DNA of 64,000 bases from Proteinivorax tanatarense. Lineage in GTDB: Bacteria > Bacillota > Proteinivoracia > Proteinivoracales > Proteinivoracaceae. How positions within the stretch are numbered: position 1 is the stretch's first letter; each line of letters opens with the position of its first letter. Shown in pieces: positions 1-8,551 of the stretch. Made by a program: the position numbers and the translations under genes. The stretch lies in the NCBI RefSeq assembly GCF_040267685.1, contig NZ_CP158367.1:2914001-2978000 (forward strand). The letters are read 5' to 3'. The notes under the pieces were generated by a model that worked only from the letters and a program-made list of their open reading frames with translations, searched no databases and had not been told where the DNA came from.

Positions 1-848
1 ACTTTTATAATTTCTCCTTGAGCTTTTTTAAGGACCTTACCTCTATTTTCGCCTTCTTGTTCAACAACCTCTAAGTACATAGGGGTTGTTTTTACTATAT
101 CAGGTTGGATAGCTACTCCTACAGCTAATGGGTCGTGTAGTGCGCATCCTGCTAATTTATTAACATTTTCATATTTGTCTAAATAAAATCTGGTCATTTT
201 TTCTACCGCATCTGATACTTTATTTTTAATGCAAGAAATTTCATCTAATTCTTTAGCAGTTAACAATACCTTTAAAGTCACATCTAAACCTACAAGAGTT
301 TTGCCACATTTTCCAGAAAAAACTATGTTTGCCGCTTCAGGATCAGCATAAATATTAAATTCCGCCTGTTCAGTGACGTTTCCTTTAACATCCACTGCTC
401 CACCCATAATTATAATTTCAGCAATTTTTTCGTCAATCTTAGGGTAGTCTTTAAAGAGCTTGGCTATGTTTGTTAGGGGAGCCACAGCAATTATAGTAAT
501 TTCTCCTGGATATCTATTAATTTGTTCAGCCATAAAAGTAACAGCATCTTGTTGTGCTATATTTTCTTTTATTTCAGGTAGTTCTAAGTACCCTAAACCT
601 GTTGGACCATGTATATGCTCTGCTGTGCGCAAGTGTTTTTCAAGAGGTTTTTCGCTTCCTTTATATACCTTGCACTTTCCTTCTAAAACATCTAGCACAT
701 TAGCTGCATTTTGGGTAGTAGTCTCTAATGGCAGATTTCCTGCTACTGTAGTTATACCGAGAATGTCTAACTTCTCACTTTTGAATGCTAACGCCAACGC
801 CATAGCATCATCTATTCCTGGGTCTACATCTAAAATTACTTTTTTCAT
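1..848 (-). CDS. Inosine/uridine-preferring nucleoside hydrolase, 3' end cut by window edge
   Basis: This gene enters from its ATG at 846-848 and runs off the left edge, so the C-terminus is missing. The N-terminus reads MKKVILDVDPGIDDAMALAL. That is the Asp-rich Ca2+- and ribose-binding motif (D7, D9, D13, D14) of the IunH/Rih family, which splits nucleosides into base and ribose. A second family signature, around 'EFNIYADPEAA', follows about halfway along. A Shine-Dalgarno AGGAGG lies just before the start. The ribokinase gene ends 9 bp upstream on the same strand, so ribose released by the hydrolase would be phosphorylated by its operon partner. The substrate base cannot be told from the sequence. 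Confidence 0.9.
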   Translation of the reverse strand, partial: MKKVILDVDPGIDDAMALALAFKSEKLDILGITTVAGNLPLETTTQNAANVLDVLEGKCKVYKGSEKPLEKHLRTAEHIHGPTGLGYLELPEIKENIAQQDAVTFMAEQINRYPGEITIIAVAPLTNIAKLFKDYPKIDEKIAEIIIMGGAVDVKGNVTEQAEFNIYADPEAANIVFSGKCGKTLVGLDVTLKVLLTAKELDEISCIKNKVSDAVEKMTRFYLDKYENVNKLAGCALHDPLAVGVAIQPDIVKTTPMYLEVVEQEGENRGKVLKKAQGEIIK

Positions 849-857
849 ATTAACCTC

Positions 858-1736
858 CTATTTTGTCACCTCGGCTAGTATTGGCAAAGAAGACTGTGCC
901 CCCATTTTGGTTACAGTCTTTGATGCTACTTTTATAGCAAATTTTATGGATTCATCTAGGTTACTCCCCTTAGATAAATCCGCAGCCAATGCTCCCGAAA
1001 AACTATCACCTGCTGCAGTAGTATCTACTGGGTCAACTTCTATGCCCTGAAATATTTTTTTTGTTGTTTTACTATATAACTTTGCCCCATTCTTTCCTAA
1101 TGTTATAATAACATTCTCCACGCCTTTGTCTAGAAAGAACTGGGCAGCATCATCTATATTATCTTTTTGTGATAACTTTAAAGCCTCTCCTTCATTTGGT
1201 TTAATTATATCTAAATGCTTATAAATGGTTTCTGATAAAGGGCTAACTGGGGCAGGATCTAAAATAACTTTTGCTCCTTTATTTTTAGCTATTTTGACCA
1301 CCTGTTCCACCATTTCAATTGATATTTCCAATTGTAGTAGCACTATATCATTTGTGGAAATTAAGTCTTCCGGCAAATCATTTGGCTCTAAATAATGATT
1401 TGCACCCGGAATTACCACTATTGAGTTTTCTGCTTTTTTATCTAATGTTATAGCCGCTACACCAGTTGCCTCTCCCTTTTGAACTATGTTCTTTGTATTG
1501 ATATTATCTCTCTTTAAATCTTTAACTATGCTAAGTCCATACTCATCGTTACCAACGGCACCTACCATAAAAACAGATGATCCTAAGCGGGCAGCTGCAA
1601 CTGCTTGATTAGCCCCTTTGCCACCGTTATACTGACAATAGGATTTTCCCATCACAGTCTCGCCAGGTAATGGATGATTCTCAGTTTTAAAAACTAAATC
1701 AACGTTTATACTTCCCACAACAATAACCTTTGACAA
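858..1736 (-). CDS. rbsK: Ribokinase
   Basis: A 292-residue PfkB-family sugar kinase that phosphorylates ribose with ATP to ribose-5-phosphate. The N-terminal signature with 'NGGKGANQAVAAARLG' and the C-terminal 'DTTAAGDSFSGAL' (anion hole and catalytic Asp) are both intact. It starts at TTG (1734-1736) behind GAGGAGG. It lies directly upstream of the nucleoside hydrolase on the minus strand and was probably transcribed with it, forming a nucleoside-ribose salvage pair. A related PfkB sugar kinase is possible, but the length and neighbour favour ribokinase. Confidence 0.9.
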   Translation of the reverse strand: MSKVIVVGSINVDLVFKTENHPLPGETVMGKSYCQYNGGKGANQAVAAARLGSSVFMVGAVGNDEYGLSIVKDLKRDNINTKNIVQKGEATGVAAITLDKKAENSIVVIPGANHYLEPNDLPEDLISTNDIVLLQLEISIEMVEQVVKIAKNKGAKVILDPAPVSPLSETIYKHLDIIKPNEGEALKLSQKDNIDDAAQFFLDKGVENVIITLGKNGAKLYSKTTKKIFQGIEVDPVDTTAAGDSFSGALAADLSKGSNLDESIKFAIKVASKTVTKMGAQSSLPILAEVTK

Positions 1737-1833
1737 TGTTATTCCTCCTCATCAGCTTACTAATAGATTACTACTTTTAAATTATTTCTACAAGTATTAT
1801 AATTAAGTGGAAGATAATTTAGGGGGTCGTAAT

Positions 1834-2802
1834 ATGATTAAAGCTGTTCAAAAAAACATTCACTTTTTTACAGGCTTAGGTTATGCAACTATTTTTGGAT
1901 TTTCTTTTATGTTTACAGCTGAAGTGCTGGAGTATATTTCTCCGTATCATCTTTTGAGTTTCAGGTTTATGTTTGCCTTTTTGACTATGACCTTAATTCA
2001 ATTTGCTTTGGGGAATAGACTAAAAGTAAAAAAAATTCCTCTTAGCAAAAAATTATTATTACTTGTATTTTTTCAGCCCTTTTTATATTTTAGCGCTGAA
2101 ACGACAGGCGTAAGAATGACCTCGTCATCAGAAGCAGGCATGATGATTGCCTTAATTCCAATTTTTGTAGCAATTTTTAGCGCTGTATTCCTAAAAGAGT
2201 ATCCCAAAAAGGTCCAAATTCCTTTTATTCTATCCTCGGTTTCCGGGGTGATATTTATCGCTATAATGCAAGGAAGAGCTGAGGGAGAGGTAGTTTCGAA
2301 TTTGGCTGGAATAATGGTATTGTTAATTGCAGTGTTGGCTGGTGCTGGTTTTAATATCACATCCAGAAGCTTATCTGTTTCTCTTACTCCATTTCAAAGA
2401 ACATACTCTATGATGGGAGCAGGAGCATTAATTTTCTCCACAATTGCCGTTATTCAACAAGGTATAAAGGGAGAGCTTAGTTCTTTTTTTGTTCCCCTTA
2501 CTTATACTGAAGTACTAATACCACTTTTATATCTTGGTATTTTATCATCAGTGGTAGCTTTCTTTTTAATTAACTTTACTCTATCTAAGGTCAATGCAGC
2601 TCAAGGGGCAGTATTTGCCAACCTAGTTACAGTTATATCAATTACTGCCGGAGTTTTTATCAGAGGCGAATCCTTTTATTACTATCATGTTATAGGAGCT
2701 TTCTTTATCATAACCGGAGTACTTGGAACTAATTTATTAGGAAAACAAAAGCCTGTATCTTCTAAAGGTATATATGTAAAACAAGAGCCGAAAGCTAGTT
2801 AA
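1834..2802 (+). CDS. EamA/DMT-family membrane transporter
   Basis: About 322 residues with ten hydrophobic segments, in two EamA-type repeats: one begins near 'GLGYATIFGFSFMFTAEVL', the other near 'GIMVLLIAVLAGAGFNITSR'. The family exports or exchanges small metabolites; the substrate cannot be predicted. I chose the ATG at 1834 because AGGGGG sits 7 bp before it. A GTG at 1807 is also in frame but lacks a ribosome-binding site. This is one of only two plus-strand genes in the window. It diverges from rbsK and ends at a bidirectional terminator. Confidence 0.85.
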   Translation: MIKAVQKNIHFFTGLGYATIFGFSFMFTAEVLEYISPYHLLSFRFMFAFLTMTLIQFALGNRLKVKKIPLSKKLLLLVFFQPFLYFSAETTGVRMTSSSEAGMMIALIPIFVAIFSAVFLKEYPKKVQIPFILSSVSGVIFIAIMQGRAEGEVVSNLAGIMVLLIAVLAGAGFNITSRSLSVSLTPFQRTYSMMGAGALIFSTIAVIQQGIKGELSSFFVPLTYTEVLIPLLYLGILSSVVAFFLINFTLSKVNAAQGAVFANLVTVISITAGVFIRGESFYYYHVIGAFFIITGVLGTNLLGKQKPVSSKGIYVKQEPKAS

Positions 2803-2816
2803 GCCAAAGCAAGGCC

Positions 2817-2858
2817 AAAATTCCTGTTAAGAAGTTTACTTCTCTTAACAGGAATTTT
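2817..2858. terminator. Bidirectional terminator between the EamA gene and the unknown gene at 2862
   Basis: A 15-bp perfect stem (2817-2831 with 2844-2858) with A runs on the left and T runs on the right. It lies between two convergent genes and can stop transcription from both sides. Confidence 0.85.
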
Positions 2859-2861
2859 TAT

Positions 2862-3656
2862 TTATTTAAAATAATTGCACGGTCGCTTACATGGACATTT
2901 TTGTTTAACAGCCTCAAGGGGCTGCTCTTTTTTTATTCTCTTTAAGTTATTAAATGCTTCTTTTATCCTTTCATCGTCGCCCTCTAAAACTAAAGAAATA
3001 CTTCCTTGACTATCTCCATTTCCACCAGCTGCAAAAGGAATAGATTTGACACCAAATTTCTCACTTACAGCTTCCACTTCTGTTATTACTTGTCCCGTTG
3101 AAACAGGCACAAGCCCGACAGGCATTCCCAACGAATAATTTATTTCTTCAATTCCCCCTGCTAATGAGGCTTTCCGTACGGATGGAATTAACTTTTCCAG
3201 CCCCACCGGCAAAACTAGGTTTACCCCTTTTGCGATAACAGTTCCTAAAGCCGCCCCAATAGTTCCCCCCTGAGGATGAGCTACCATAATACCTACGTTT
3301 TTATCACTATCTACTGCATTTCCACCCTTGATGAAAACATCGCCCTTCCCCATAGTTTCCAGCGCTTCCAGCCAAGTCAGTGAGGATATTTCCCCCTTTT
3401 CTAATACAATAGGCGATATTCTGTTTTCTTCAGGAGTTATGCACCCCCTCCCCTGACAAATCACTCCAGCTGTGTAAAGCTCCTTGTTAATTTTTTTTCC
3501 TGTTAGTTCTTCTACTATGTATCCGTTAGTTGTCCCTCCAGCTATAACAATTTTCCCTTTGTCCATAGCTTCTACAATTTGTGGAAGCTTTGAAATAGCT
3601 TTTGCAATCAGTCTTTTGCTTTCCGAGACATTTAATGTAATCAATGCTTTTTTCAC
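2862..3656 (-). CDS. Conserved-looking protein of unknown function with C-terminal cysteine cluster
   Basis: A 264-residue soluble protein that I do not recognise. It starts at GTG behind AAAGGAGG. The N-terminal half has Gly-rich turns ('GKIVIAGGTTNGYIVEEL', 'VFIKGGNAVDS', 'GGTIGAALG'). The C-terminal third ('GNGDSQGSISLVLEGDDERI') looks like a small alpha/beta domain. The tail 'KCPCKRPCNYFK' carries three closely spaced cysteines, which could bind a metal or be redox active. It is monocistronic, with the EamA gene converging on it. I assign no function. Confidence 0.75.
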   Translation of the reverse strand: MKKALITLNVSESKRLIAKAISKLPQIVEAMDKGKIVIAGGTTNGYIVEELTGKKINKELYTAGVICQGRGCITPEENRISPIVLEKGEISSLTWLEALETMGKGDVFIKGGNAVDSDKNVGIMVAHPQGGTIGAALGTVIAKGVNLVLPVGLEKLIPSVRKASLAGGIEEINYSLGMPVGLVPVSTGQVITEVEAVSEKFGVKSIPFAAGGNGDSQGSISLVLEGDDERIKEAFNNLKRIKKEQPLEAVKQKCPCKRPCNYFK

Positions 3657-4013
3657 TATTTTTAACCTCCTTTTATTCTATTATATCAAATATGCTCTTA
3701 ACCTGCTAAAACTTATTTTTAAGAGATGGCAAAGATAGTGGTAAACACAGAAGGTTTTATATTACATAATGTCAATTTTTAAAAATAGAGTTAAATTTAA
3801 GAGAAAACCATTATTTCGTTATGAGAGACAACAGATTAAATAGTGGCGATTCTCGTATTTAAGAGCCAGTTAATAAAGAGGATATCTTTGGTATTGCACT
3901 AAAATAAGATAGGCTACAGGTTACAGCAATACATCAGAAAACAGTCATTAAATAAGGGCCTGTCTTAAGATAAGATTTTTAACCTTTTCTTAAGACAGGA
4001 CCCTTACTTTCTT
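3657..4013. other. 357-bp intergenic stretch with no gene seen
   Basis: The stretch separates the unknown gene from arcA. It is AT-rich and has no open frame with a ribosome-binding site. It contains the putative promoter region of the gene at 2862 and, at its right end, the arcA terminator. I see nothing else in it. Confidence 0.5.
3956..4003 (-). terminator. Hairpin downstream of arcA
   Basis: CCTGTCTTAAG and CTTAAGACAGG form an 11-bp perfect stem, extended by three G-C pairs beyond a mismatch. On the minus strand it directly follows arcA and is followed by a weak T-rich tract, so it probably ends the arcA transcript. Confidence 0.6.
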
Positions 4014-5216
4014 CTATAGTGATAGTCTTTCAAAGGGCATTGACATGCAACGGGGTCCTCCCCGGCCTCTAACTAACTCTGAGCCTTCAAATTCTATAAC
4101 TTCTATGCCATTTTTCCTCATTATATCATTTGTTACAACATTTCTGTTATAGGCTATTACTGTACCTGGGGATAATGCTAATGTATTTGTGCTATCACCC
4201 CATTGTTCCCTAGCAGCAGTAATAGGATCATCTCCTCCAGTATAAATAATGTTAACGCTATAACCTAAAGACTCTGAAAGAGCTTTTTTCAATTCCCCAG
4301 CTTTTGTGGCTTCAACTTTTTTAGAATTTTTAGCCGTTAGCCTGTAAGTATAAATTTCGTCTTTTATTCCTGGATAGAGTATAAATTTATCTATATCTAC
4401 CATATTAAAAACAGTATCCAAATGCATGTATGCTCGTTGTGCTGGAATCTGGAGAACTAAAACTTCTTTAACTAACCGTTTATCTATTAACAACTGTTGA
4501 GCTACTGTTTCTATAGCTTGTTCAGTTGTTCTTTCAGAAAGACCTATAATCACTAAATCTTCTGATGCCATGATAACATCCCCTCCCTCAAGTCCACGAG
4601 GGATAGGCTTATCCAGTGCACATTCATAGTCTGAAAATTGACTATGATATTTGCTTATATATTCCATAAATAATGTTTCCCTTTGTCTAGAATCATTTAG
4701 CATTGACCCTAACATTACATTTTTGCCAACTGTAACGCTTTGGTCTCTCGAAAAATACATACTTGGAATAGGGGCCAAGTAAAATGGAAAGGTTTTTGTA
4801 GTTTGATCAGATAATGATTTACATTCTTTTAGAGTTTGTACATAATCTTTTTTTAATCCTCTAATTAGTGTTTTAACTACATAGCTTGCATCTTTTTCCA
4901 TAAGGTAATCATGTACGGCTTGTCGAGTGCTAAGATTGGCTATATGACTTAAATCTAAGTGTTTTATTATAAACTCCTCTTTTAAACTCTCTGTTTGTAG
5001 AACTTCTTCGATTAAATCTGTTAGGTAAAAAACTTCAATTCCTTGAGTCTCTAAGTTTTTAACAAACAAATCATGCTCTTTTTGGGCTCTTCCTAACCAC
5101 GGAATTTCATCAAACAATAGCTGTTCTAAATATTTTGGAGTTAAATATTCCAGCTCATCTGATGGTCTATGAACTATTACTTTTTTAAGTTGACCTATAT
5201 CTGAATTTACAGGCAT
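4014..5216 (-). CDS. arcA: Arginine deiminase
   Basis: A 400-residue arginine deiminase that hydrolyses arginine to citrulline and ammonia, usually the first step of fermentative arginine use. The guanidino-modifying fold motifs are present: 'IPRGLEGGDVIMAS' (substrate Asp/Glu), 'MHLDTVFNMVD' (catalytic His and Asp) and the C-terminal 'RGRGGPRCMSMPF' with nucleophile Cys at about residue 390. Neither arcB, arcC nor arcD is beside it, so the rest of the pathway must lie elsewhere or citrulline has another fate. The leader contains an unusual hairpin that covers the ribosome-binding site. Confidence 0.95.
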   Translation of the reverse strand: MPVNSDIGQLKKVIVHRPSDELEYLTPKYLEQLLFDEIPWLGRAQKEHDLFVKNLETQGIEVFYLTDLIEEVLQTESLKEEFIIKHLDLSHIANLSTRQAVHDYLMEKDASYVVKTLIRGLKKDYVQTLKECKSLSDQTTKTFPFYLAPIPSMYFSRDQSVTVGKNVMLGSMLNDSRQRETLFMEYISKYHSQFSDYECALDKPIPRGLEGGDVIMASEDLVIIGLSERTTEQAIETVAQQLLIDKRLVKEVLVLQIPAQRAYMHLDTVFNMVDIDKFILYPGIKDEIYTYRLTAKNSKKVEATKAGELKKALSESLGYSVNIIYTGGDDPITAAREQWGDSTNTLALSPGTVIAYNRNVVTNDIMRKNGIEVIEFEGSELVRGRGGPRCMSMPFERLSL

Positions 5217-5222
5217 TAAAAG

Positions 5223-5266
5223 ACCTCCTAATACTAATATATTTTCTTATATTAGTATTAGGAGGT
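5223..5266 (-). promoter_or_regulatory. Perfect 19-bp hairpin in the arcA leader covering its Shine-Dalgarno site
   Basis: Positions 5223-5241 and 5248-5266 are exact inverted repeats with a 6-nt loop. In the minus-strand transcript the 3' arm ends in AGGAGGT, the only ribosome-binding site for the arcA ATG 6 nt downstream. The folded leader would therefore hide the site. The 5' arm carries the matching anti-Shine-Dalgarno sequence ACCTCCT. A short T tract after the stem also allows reading it as a terminator-like attenuator. Confidence 0.75.
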
Positions 5267-5283
5267 TTTAAACAAATAATGCA

Positions 5284-5311
5284 AGTATAATTACACTTTT
5301 GTCGCTAACAA
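5284..5311 (-). promoter_or_regulatory. Putative sigma-A promoter of arcA
   Basis: TTGTTA (5306-5311), a 16-bp spacer and TATACT (5284-5289) read toward arcA. The predicted transcript would start near 5277 and fold the arcA hairpin almost at its 5' end. The promoter overlaps the 3' end of the microprotein gene. Confidence 0.45.
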
Positions 5312-5446
5312 GTTAAATATTACCATTAACATGGTGGCAGTAAAAATCACTAGAACTCCTAAAAAAAAGCCCGTAGAAAGATATAATGCCACATTTACCC
5401 CTGTTATTTGATACATGAACTGTGCTATTTCAGTAAATATATTCAT
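5291..5446 (-). CDS. 51-residue membrane microprotein B
   Basis: A small gene read directly from the sequence. The peptide begins MNIFTEIAQF and ends NLLATKV. Residues 18-47 form one long hydrophobic stretch, so it is probably a single-pass membrane peptide. The start ATG overlaps the stop of microprotein A (ATGA), typical of translational coupling. GGGGTG lies 7 nt upstream of the ATG. I know no family for it. Confidence 0.6.
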   Translation of the reverse strand: MNIFTEIAQFMYQITGVNVALYLSTGFFLGVLVIFTATMLMVIFNLLATKV

Positions 5447-5568
5447 TCACTTTCACCCCATTTTATATAAACAAAATTCACTAGGGATTTTATAATATCA
5501 ACTGAAATCCAAGCACCAATCCAAAATCCTAAAGCTAAAAAGAATACAGTTAGGATAGTTTCAACCAT
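5443..5568 (-). CDS. 41-residue membrane microprotein A
   Basis: A second small gene read directly from the sequence. It begins MVETILTVFFLALGFWIGAW and ends KWGESE. Residues 4-26 are a hydrophobic segment and the tail is charged. A strong GGAGGAG precedes the ATG, and a sigma-A-like promoter lies 25 bp further upstream. Its TGA overlaps the ATG of microprotein B by 4 nt. A conserved ribosome-binding site, coupling and two matching membrane segments support real genes. Function unknown. Confidence 0.65.
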   Translation of the reverse strand: MVETILTVFFLALGFWIGAWISVDIIKSLVNFVYIKWGESE

Positions 5569-5592
5569 GCCTATAACTCCTCCCTTAAGTTT

Positions 5593-5621
5593 AAATTAGC
5601 AAAAAGGGCTATATAAGTCAA
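5593..5621 (-). promoter_or_regulatory. Putative sigma-A promoter of the microprotein pair
   Basis: TTGACT (5616-5621), a 17-bp spacer and TAATTT (5593-5598) read toward microprotein A. This suggests the pair is its own transcription unit rather than the tail of the upstream operon. Confidence 0.5.
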
Positions 5622-5725
5622 GTTGTTATTTTCAAATTGCACTTTCTTTTGTTTATTATGCAGGAGTATAAAGTTTATTTTAGCTAGTATTTCTTCTTAG
5701 CTGAACTCTTTTTAAACAACCCTAT

Positions 5726-7411
5726 TTAAATGGCGTATTCTGTAGCTACACCTGGATAATGCAGGATAATTGCTGTAACAAACATCCAAATTACAATCCC
5801 TATAAAGATGTTTAAAGATGTGCTCGGTGGTCTTTTTATTTTATGTAAAAACAAAGCAGTTAATAGTGCCATACTTATCCCAGCCCTCATTTCCATCCCA
5901 TCTGATACAGACATAGTTGTGCTTGTAACTTCCATAGGTGGCATTAAAATCATTAAGCCTAGTATTATCAAAATGAAAAACGCATAGGGTTGTTGGGTTA
6001 GATAATAAAGCAGACCCACTTTGTTAAAAATAGCCATTGATAGCATTATCAGCAAAATATATATACTGTTAGTAAAAAGAAATACTAACCCTCTAAAAGA
6101 AGATATTAACATAAAGAAGCCGAATTGACTAACAGTCCCCCCTCTTCCATACGGGTTTACTCCCACAGCCATCCATTTTGAGTACGGTGCTGGGTCTTTA
6201 TCGTTCTTATACATTGTATTGTGTATGACAAATGAAGAATCTGGGCATTGTCGATACCAAAAAGCATGGGCATACCCATCCACATAGAAAACTTTAGGCA
6301 GCTTAGAGTACTCTCTTTCCCAAGTAATTCTTCTAGGCGTGGATGTCAAAATATCTCCATCTTTATTCATTTTTATATATACTGCCTCGTAGTTTTCAAA
6401 CCTATCATCTGTCCAGGAAACTACTAAATTATTATCGTCAGACATGGTTATTGTAGGAAACCTTGATATTCCCTTCTCATTTGAGAGGACTTTCTTTTTT
6501 TCTATACCTTGACTATAACTATACTTTATATATTTCACATCAATTATATCATCTCCAAATCCATCATAAGTACAATAAGTATAGACTATATGAAGGTTTT
6601 TATCGGAGTCTTGTACAACTTGAGGAGCAATATCATTAACTACATAGTCAGTATTGGTACCATAAAAGCCCATTCTATGGGCTGCTGTATCCAGCTGTTC
6701 AAACTGCATACTACTATCGTTAACTCTAAGTAGCTCAATTAAGTGCTCTCTTTTATAAAGAATGAAAGCCCCACCCTCACCGTCAGGATAAATCTCCATA
6801 TTGGGGATAACTCCTTGATTAGGTGGAAGTTCCACAGTGTAGTGAAAGATCAACTCTCCGTCAGTCTTTCTTTTTTCTATTACCTCTACATCACCAACTG
6901 CTCTCTGTCTACCCCGATATGCTAAATATAAGAAATCTTCCTCTGCACCTATAGCCATATCTCTTATAGAATTAAAATCATTATCTATTTTTTCATCTAA
7001 CTCTATTTCACTTATTTTGTTATTTCCTTGATATACTGATAACGTAGGTAAGATATAATCTTCTTTTTCATTAGCCCATAATATATATTTTTTGCCCTGA
7101 TGTCGCATTAGGTCAATAATAAAGGTATCTTCTTGATCGCTAAATAGTTCGAATTTATCTTCATTTCCATCTATCTGTCCCCTAGAAATTATATAATTAT
7201 AAGTGTCATCTTCATTCTTTTCCCACCAATGGTTATATAAAACCTTTTCTTTATAGTCCCAATCAACATTAGCAGGAAGCTGATGTCCGTACACACTGTT
7301 AATGACTTCCTCTACAGACCAATCAAATCTATGTGTAGTTTGTTCGGCATTAGTAGGTTGGCTTAAAAATAAAACCATCAAGGTTGATATTAGTATAGTT
7401 TTTTTAAGCAT
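5726..7411 (-). CDS. Exported beta-propeller-like protein with C-terminal membrane domain
   Basis: About 561 residues. A signal peptide (MLKKTILISTLMVLFLSQPT, then NAEQ) is followed by some 390 residues of repeated beta-strand blocks with motifs such as 'VVSWTDDRFENYEAVYIKMN' (BNR/propeller style). Roughly four membrane helices follow from about residue 420. The propeller should face outside. I prefer the second in-frame ATG (7411), which has GGGGGT 8 nt upstream. The gene overlaps the permease stop, so the two are translationally linked. The role is unknown; sensing or binding a transported ligand is only an inference from the neighbour. Confidence 0.7.
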   Translation of the reverse strand: MLKKTILISTLMVLFLSQPTNAEQTTHRFDWSVEEVINSVYGHQLPANVDWDYKEKVLYNHWWEKNEDDTYNYIISRGQIDGNEDKFELFSDQEDTFIIDLMRHQGKKYILWANEKEDYILPTLSVYQGNNKISEIELDEKIDNDFNSIRDMAIGAEEDFLYLAYRGRQRAVGDVEVIEKRKTDGELIFHYTVELPPNQGVIPNMEIYPDGEGGAFILYKREHLIELLRVNDSSMQFEQLDTAAHRMGFYGTNTDYVVNDIAPQVVQDSDKNLHIVYTYCTYDGFGDDIIDVKYIKYSYSQGIEKKKVLSNEKGISRFPTITMSDDNNLVVSWTDDRFENYEAVYIKMNKDGDILTSTPRRITWEREYSKLPKVFYVDGYAHAFWYRQCPDSSFVIHNTMYKNDKDPAPYSKWMAVGVNPYGRGGTVSQFGFFMLISSFRGLVFLFTNSIYILLIMLSMAIFNKVGLLYYLTQQPYAFFILIILGLMILMPPMEVTSTTMSVSDGMEMRAGISMALLTALFLHKIKRPPSTSLNIFIGIVIWMFVTAIILHYPGVATEYAI

Positions 7412-8471
7412 AATCATCTACCCCCAATCCTGTTCTGATACCCTCTCCTAATATGTTTATAGATACAATTACTAAGAAAAGTAATAAGCCAGGAAAAAAC
7501 ATCATCCACGGATCATTAAAACCCCATGATGAATACTGTCCCAATATTTCTGCCCAACCTACTCCTCCAAATCCTAAAAAGGCTAAAGCTGCATCCATAG
7601 TTAGTATCTGACCCATGAACAGAGTAGACTGAACAAGTAGTAGACTCCAACAGTTTATAACCATATGTTTAAAAATAACTTCAAACTCACTGCACCCCAA
7701 CGATTCTGCAGCTTGCACAAATTCTCTTTCCCGCAAGCTTAAAAATTGAGCTCTTACTACCTTAGAAAGTAAACATCCACCATATATACTATAGAGCCAA
7801 ATTCTTACATCCATTCTACCAAAACCAACAAATGCTAAGACAGTCATAAATAGAACCAAAGGAACAAAAGCCAAAAAACTATTTACCATCCAACACACCA
7901 AAAAATCAGCAAATCCTCCTAAATATCCAGCTAAAGCACCCAATACCAACCCTAAAACAAAACTGTAAAATGTAGCTTTAACAGGAATTAACAATACATC
8001 TTTTGCCTGAAATACCAATAAGGACCATAAATCTAATCCGTTAAAGGTAAGACCAAAAAAATGTTCTCTAGAAGGTGATCTATCACTTGGCATATCATAA
8101 GGACCATAAACCGGCTGTGGACTATAAGTAGCAAAAAAACTAGGAAAAAAAGCCATGCCAATTAAAATAACCAGTATAGGAACAGCAAACCAAACCAGCT
8201 TATTTCTTCCAAACTTCCTTAAAAATATTTTTGCTGAGCGTTTAGTAGATTCAGAGTCCATAAAAATACTATCTTTAAAATTAACAAAAATTTCTTCTCT
8301 TTGTTTGCTTACATATTTTATTATAACGGCTAGTATCAAAAAAAATGAAACTAATAGAAAACCTTGTCCCTTAGGAAATAAATTAGGTATCGAAGTGTTG
8401 GCCAAAAGTCCATGAGTAAAAATATAAACAAACACACACAGCACCATAATTAGTCCCCAAACTTTTTTCAC
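7404..8471 (-). CDS. Orphan OppC/DppC-type ABC transporter permease
   Basis: About 355 residues with an N-terminal membrane helix pair and a typical peptide/nickel ABC permease domain. The EAA loop is clear ('FVQAAESLGCSEFEVIFKHM'), as is the family C-terminus 'LTMDAALAFLGFGGVGWAEI'. I chose the GTG at 8469-8471 because GGGGAGGGG lies just before it; an in-frame TTG further upstream lacks this. OppC proteins normally work with OppB, two ATPases and a binding protein. None of these is in the window, and the only partner is the propeller gene it overlaps. Confidence 0.85.
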   Translation of the reverse strand: MKKVWGLIMVLCVFVYIFTHGLLANTSIPNLFPKGQGFLLVSFFLILAVIIKYVSKQREEIFVNFKDSIFMDSESTKRSAKIFLRKFGRNKLVWFAVPILVILIGMAFFPSFFATYSPQPVYGPYDMPSDRSPSREHFFGLTFNGLDLWSLLVFQAKDVLLIPVKATFYSFVLGLVLGALAGYLGGFADFLVCWMVNSFLAFVPLVLFMTVLAFVGFGRMDVRIWLYSIYGGCLLSKVVRAQFLSLREREFVQAAESLGCSEFEVIFKHMVINCWSLLLVQSTLFMGQILTMDAALAFLGFGGVGWAEILGQYSSWGFNDPWMMFFPGLLLFLVIVSINILGEGIRTGLGVDDYA

Positions 8472-8551
8472 ATTAACCCCTCCCCATTTGAGCAAATTTT
8501 TTTAATAATACTCTTCTCTTTCTCATAACTCCATACCTCTTTTTTTGACCC

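Noticed and set aside
460-1050. Plus-strand open frame of 196 codons opposite the nucleoside hydrolase and rbsK
   Set aside because: It lies across two conserved genes and their junction, with no ribosome-binding site.
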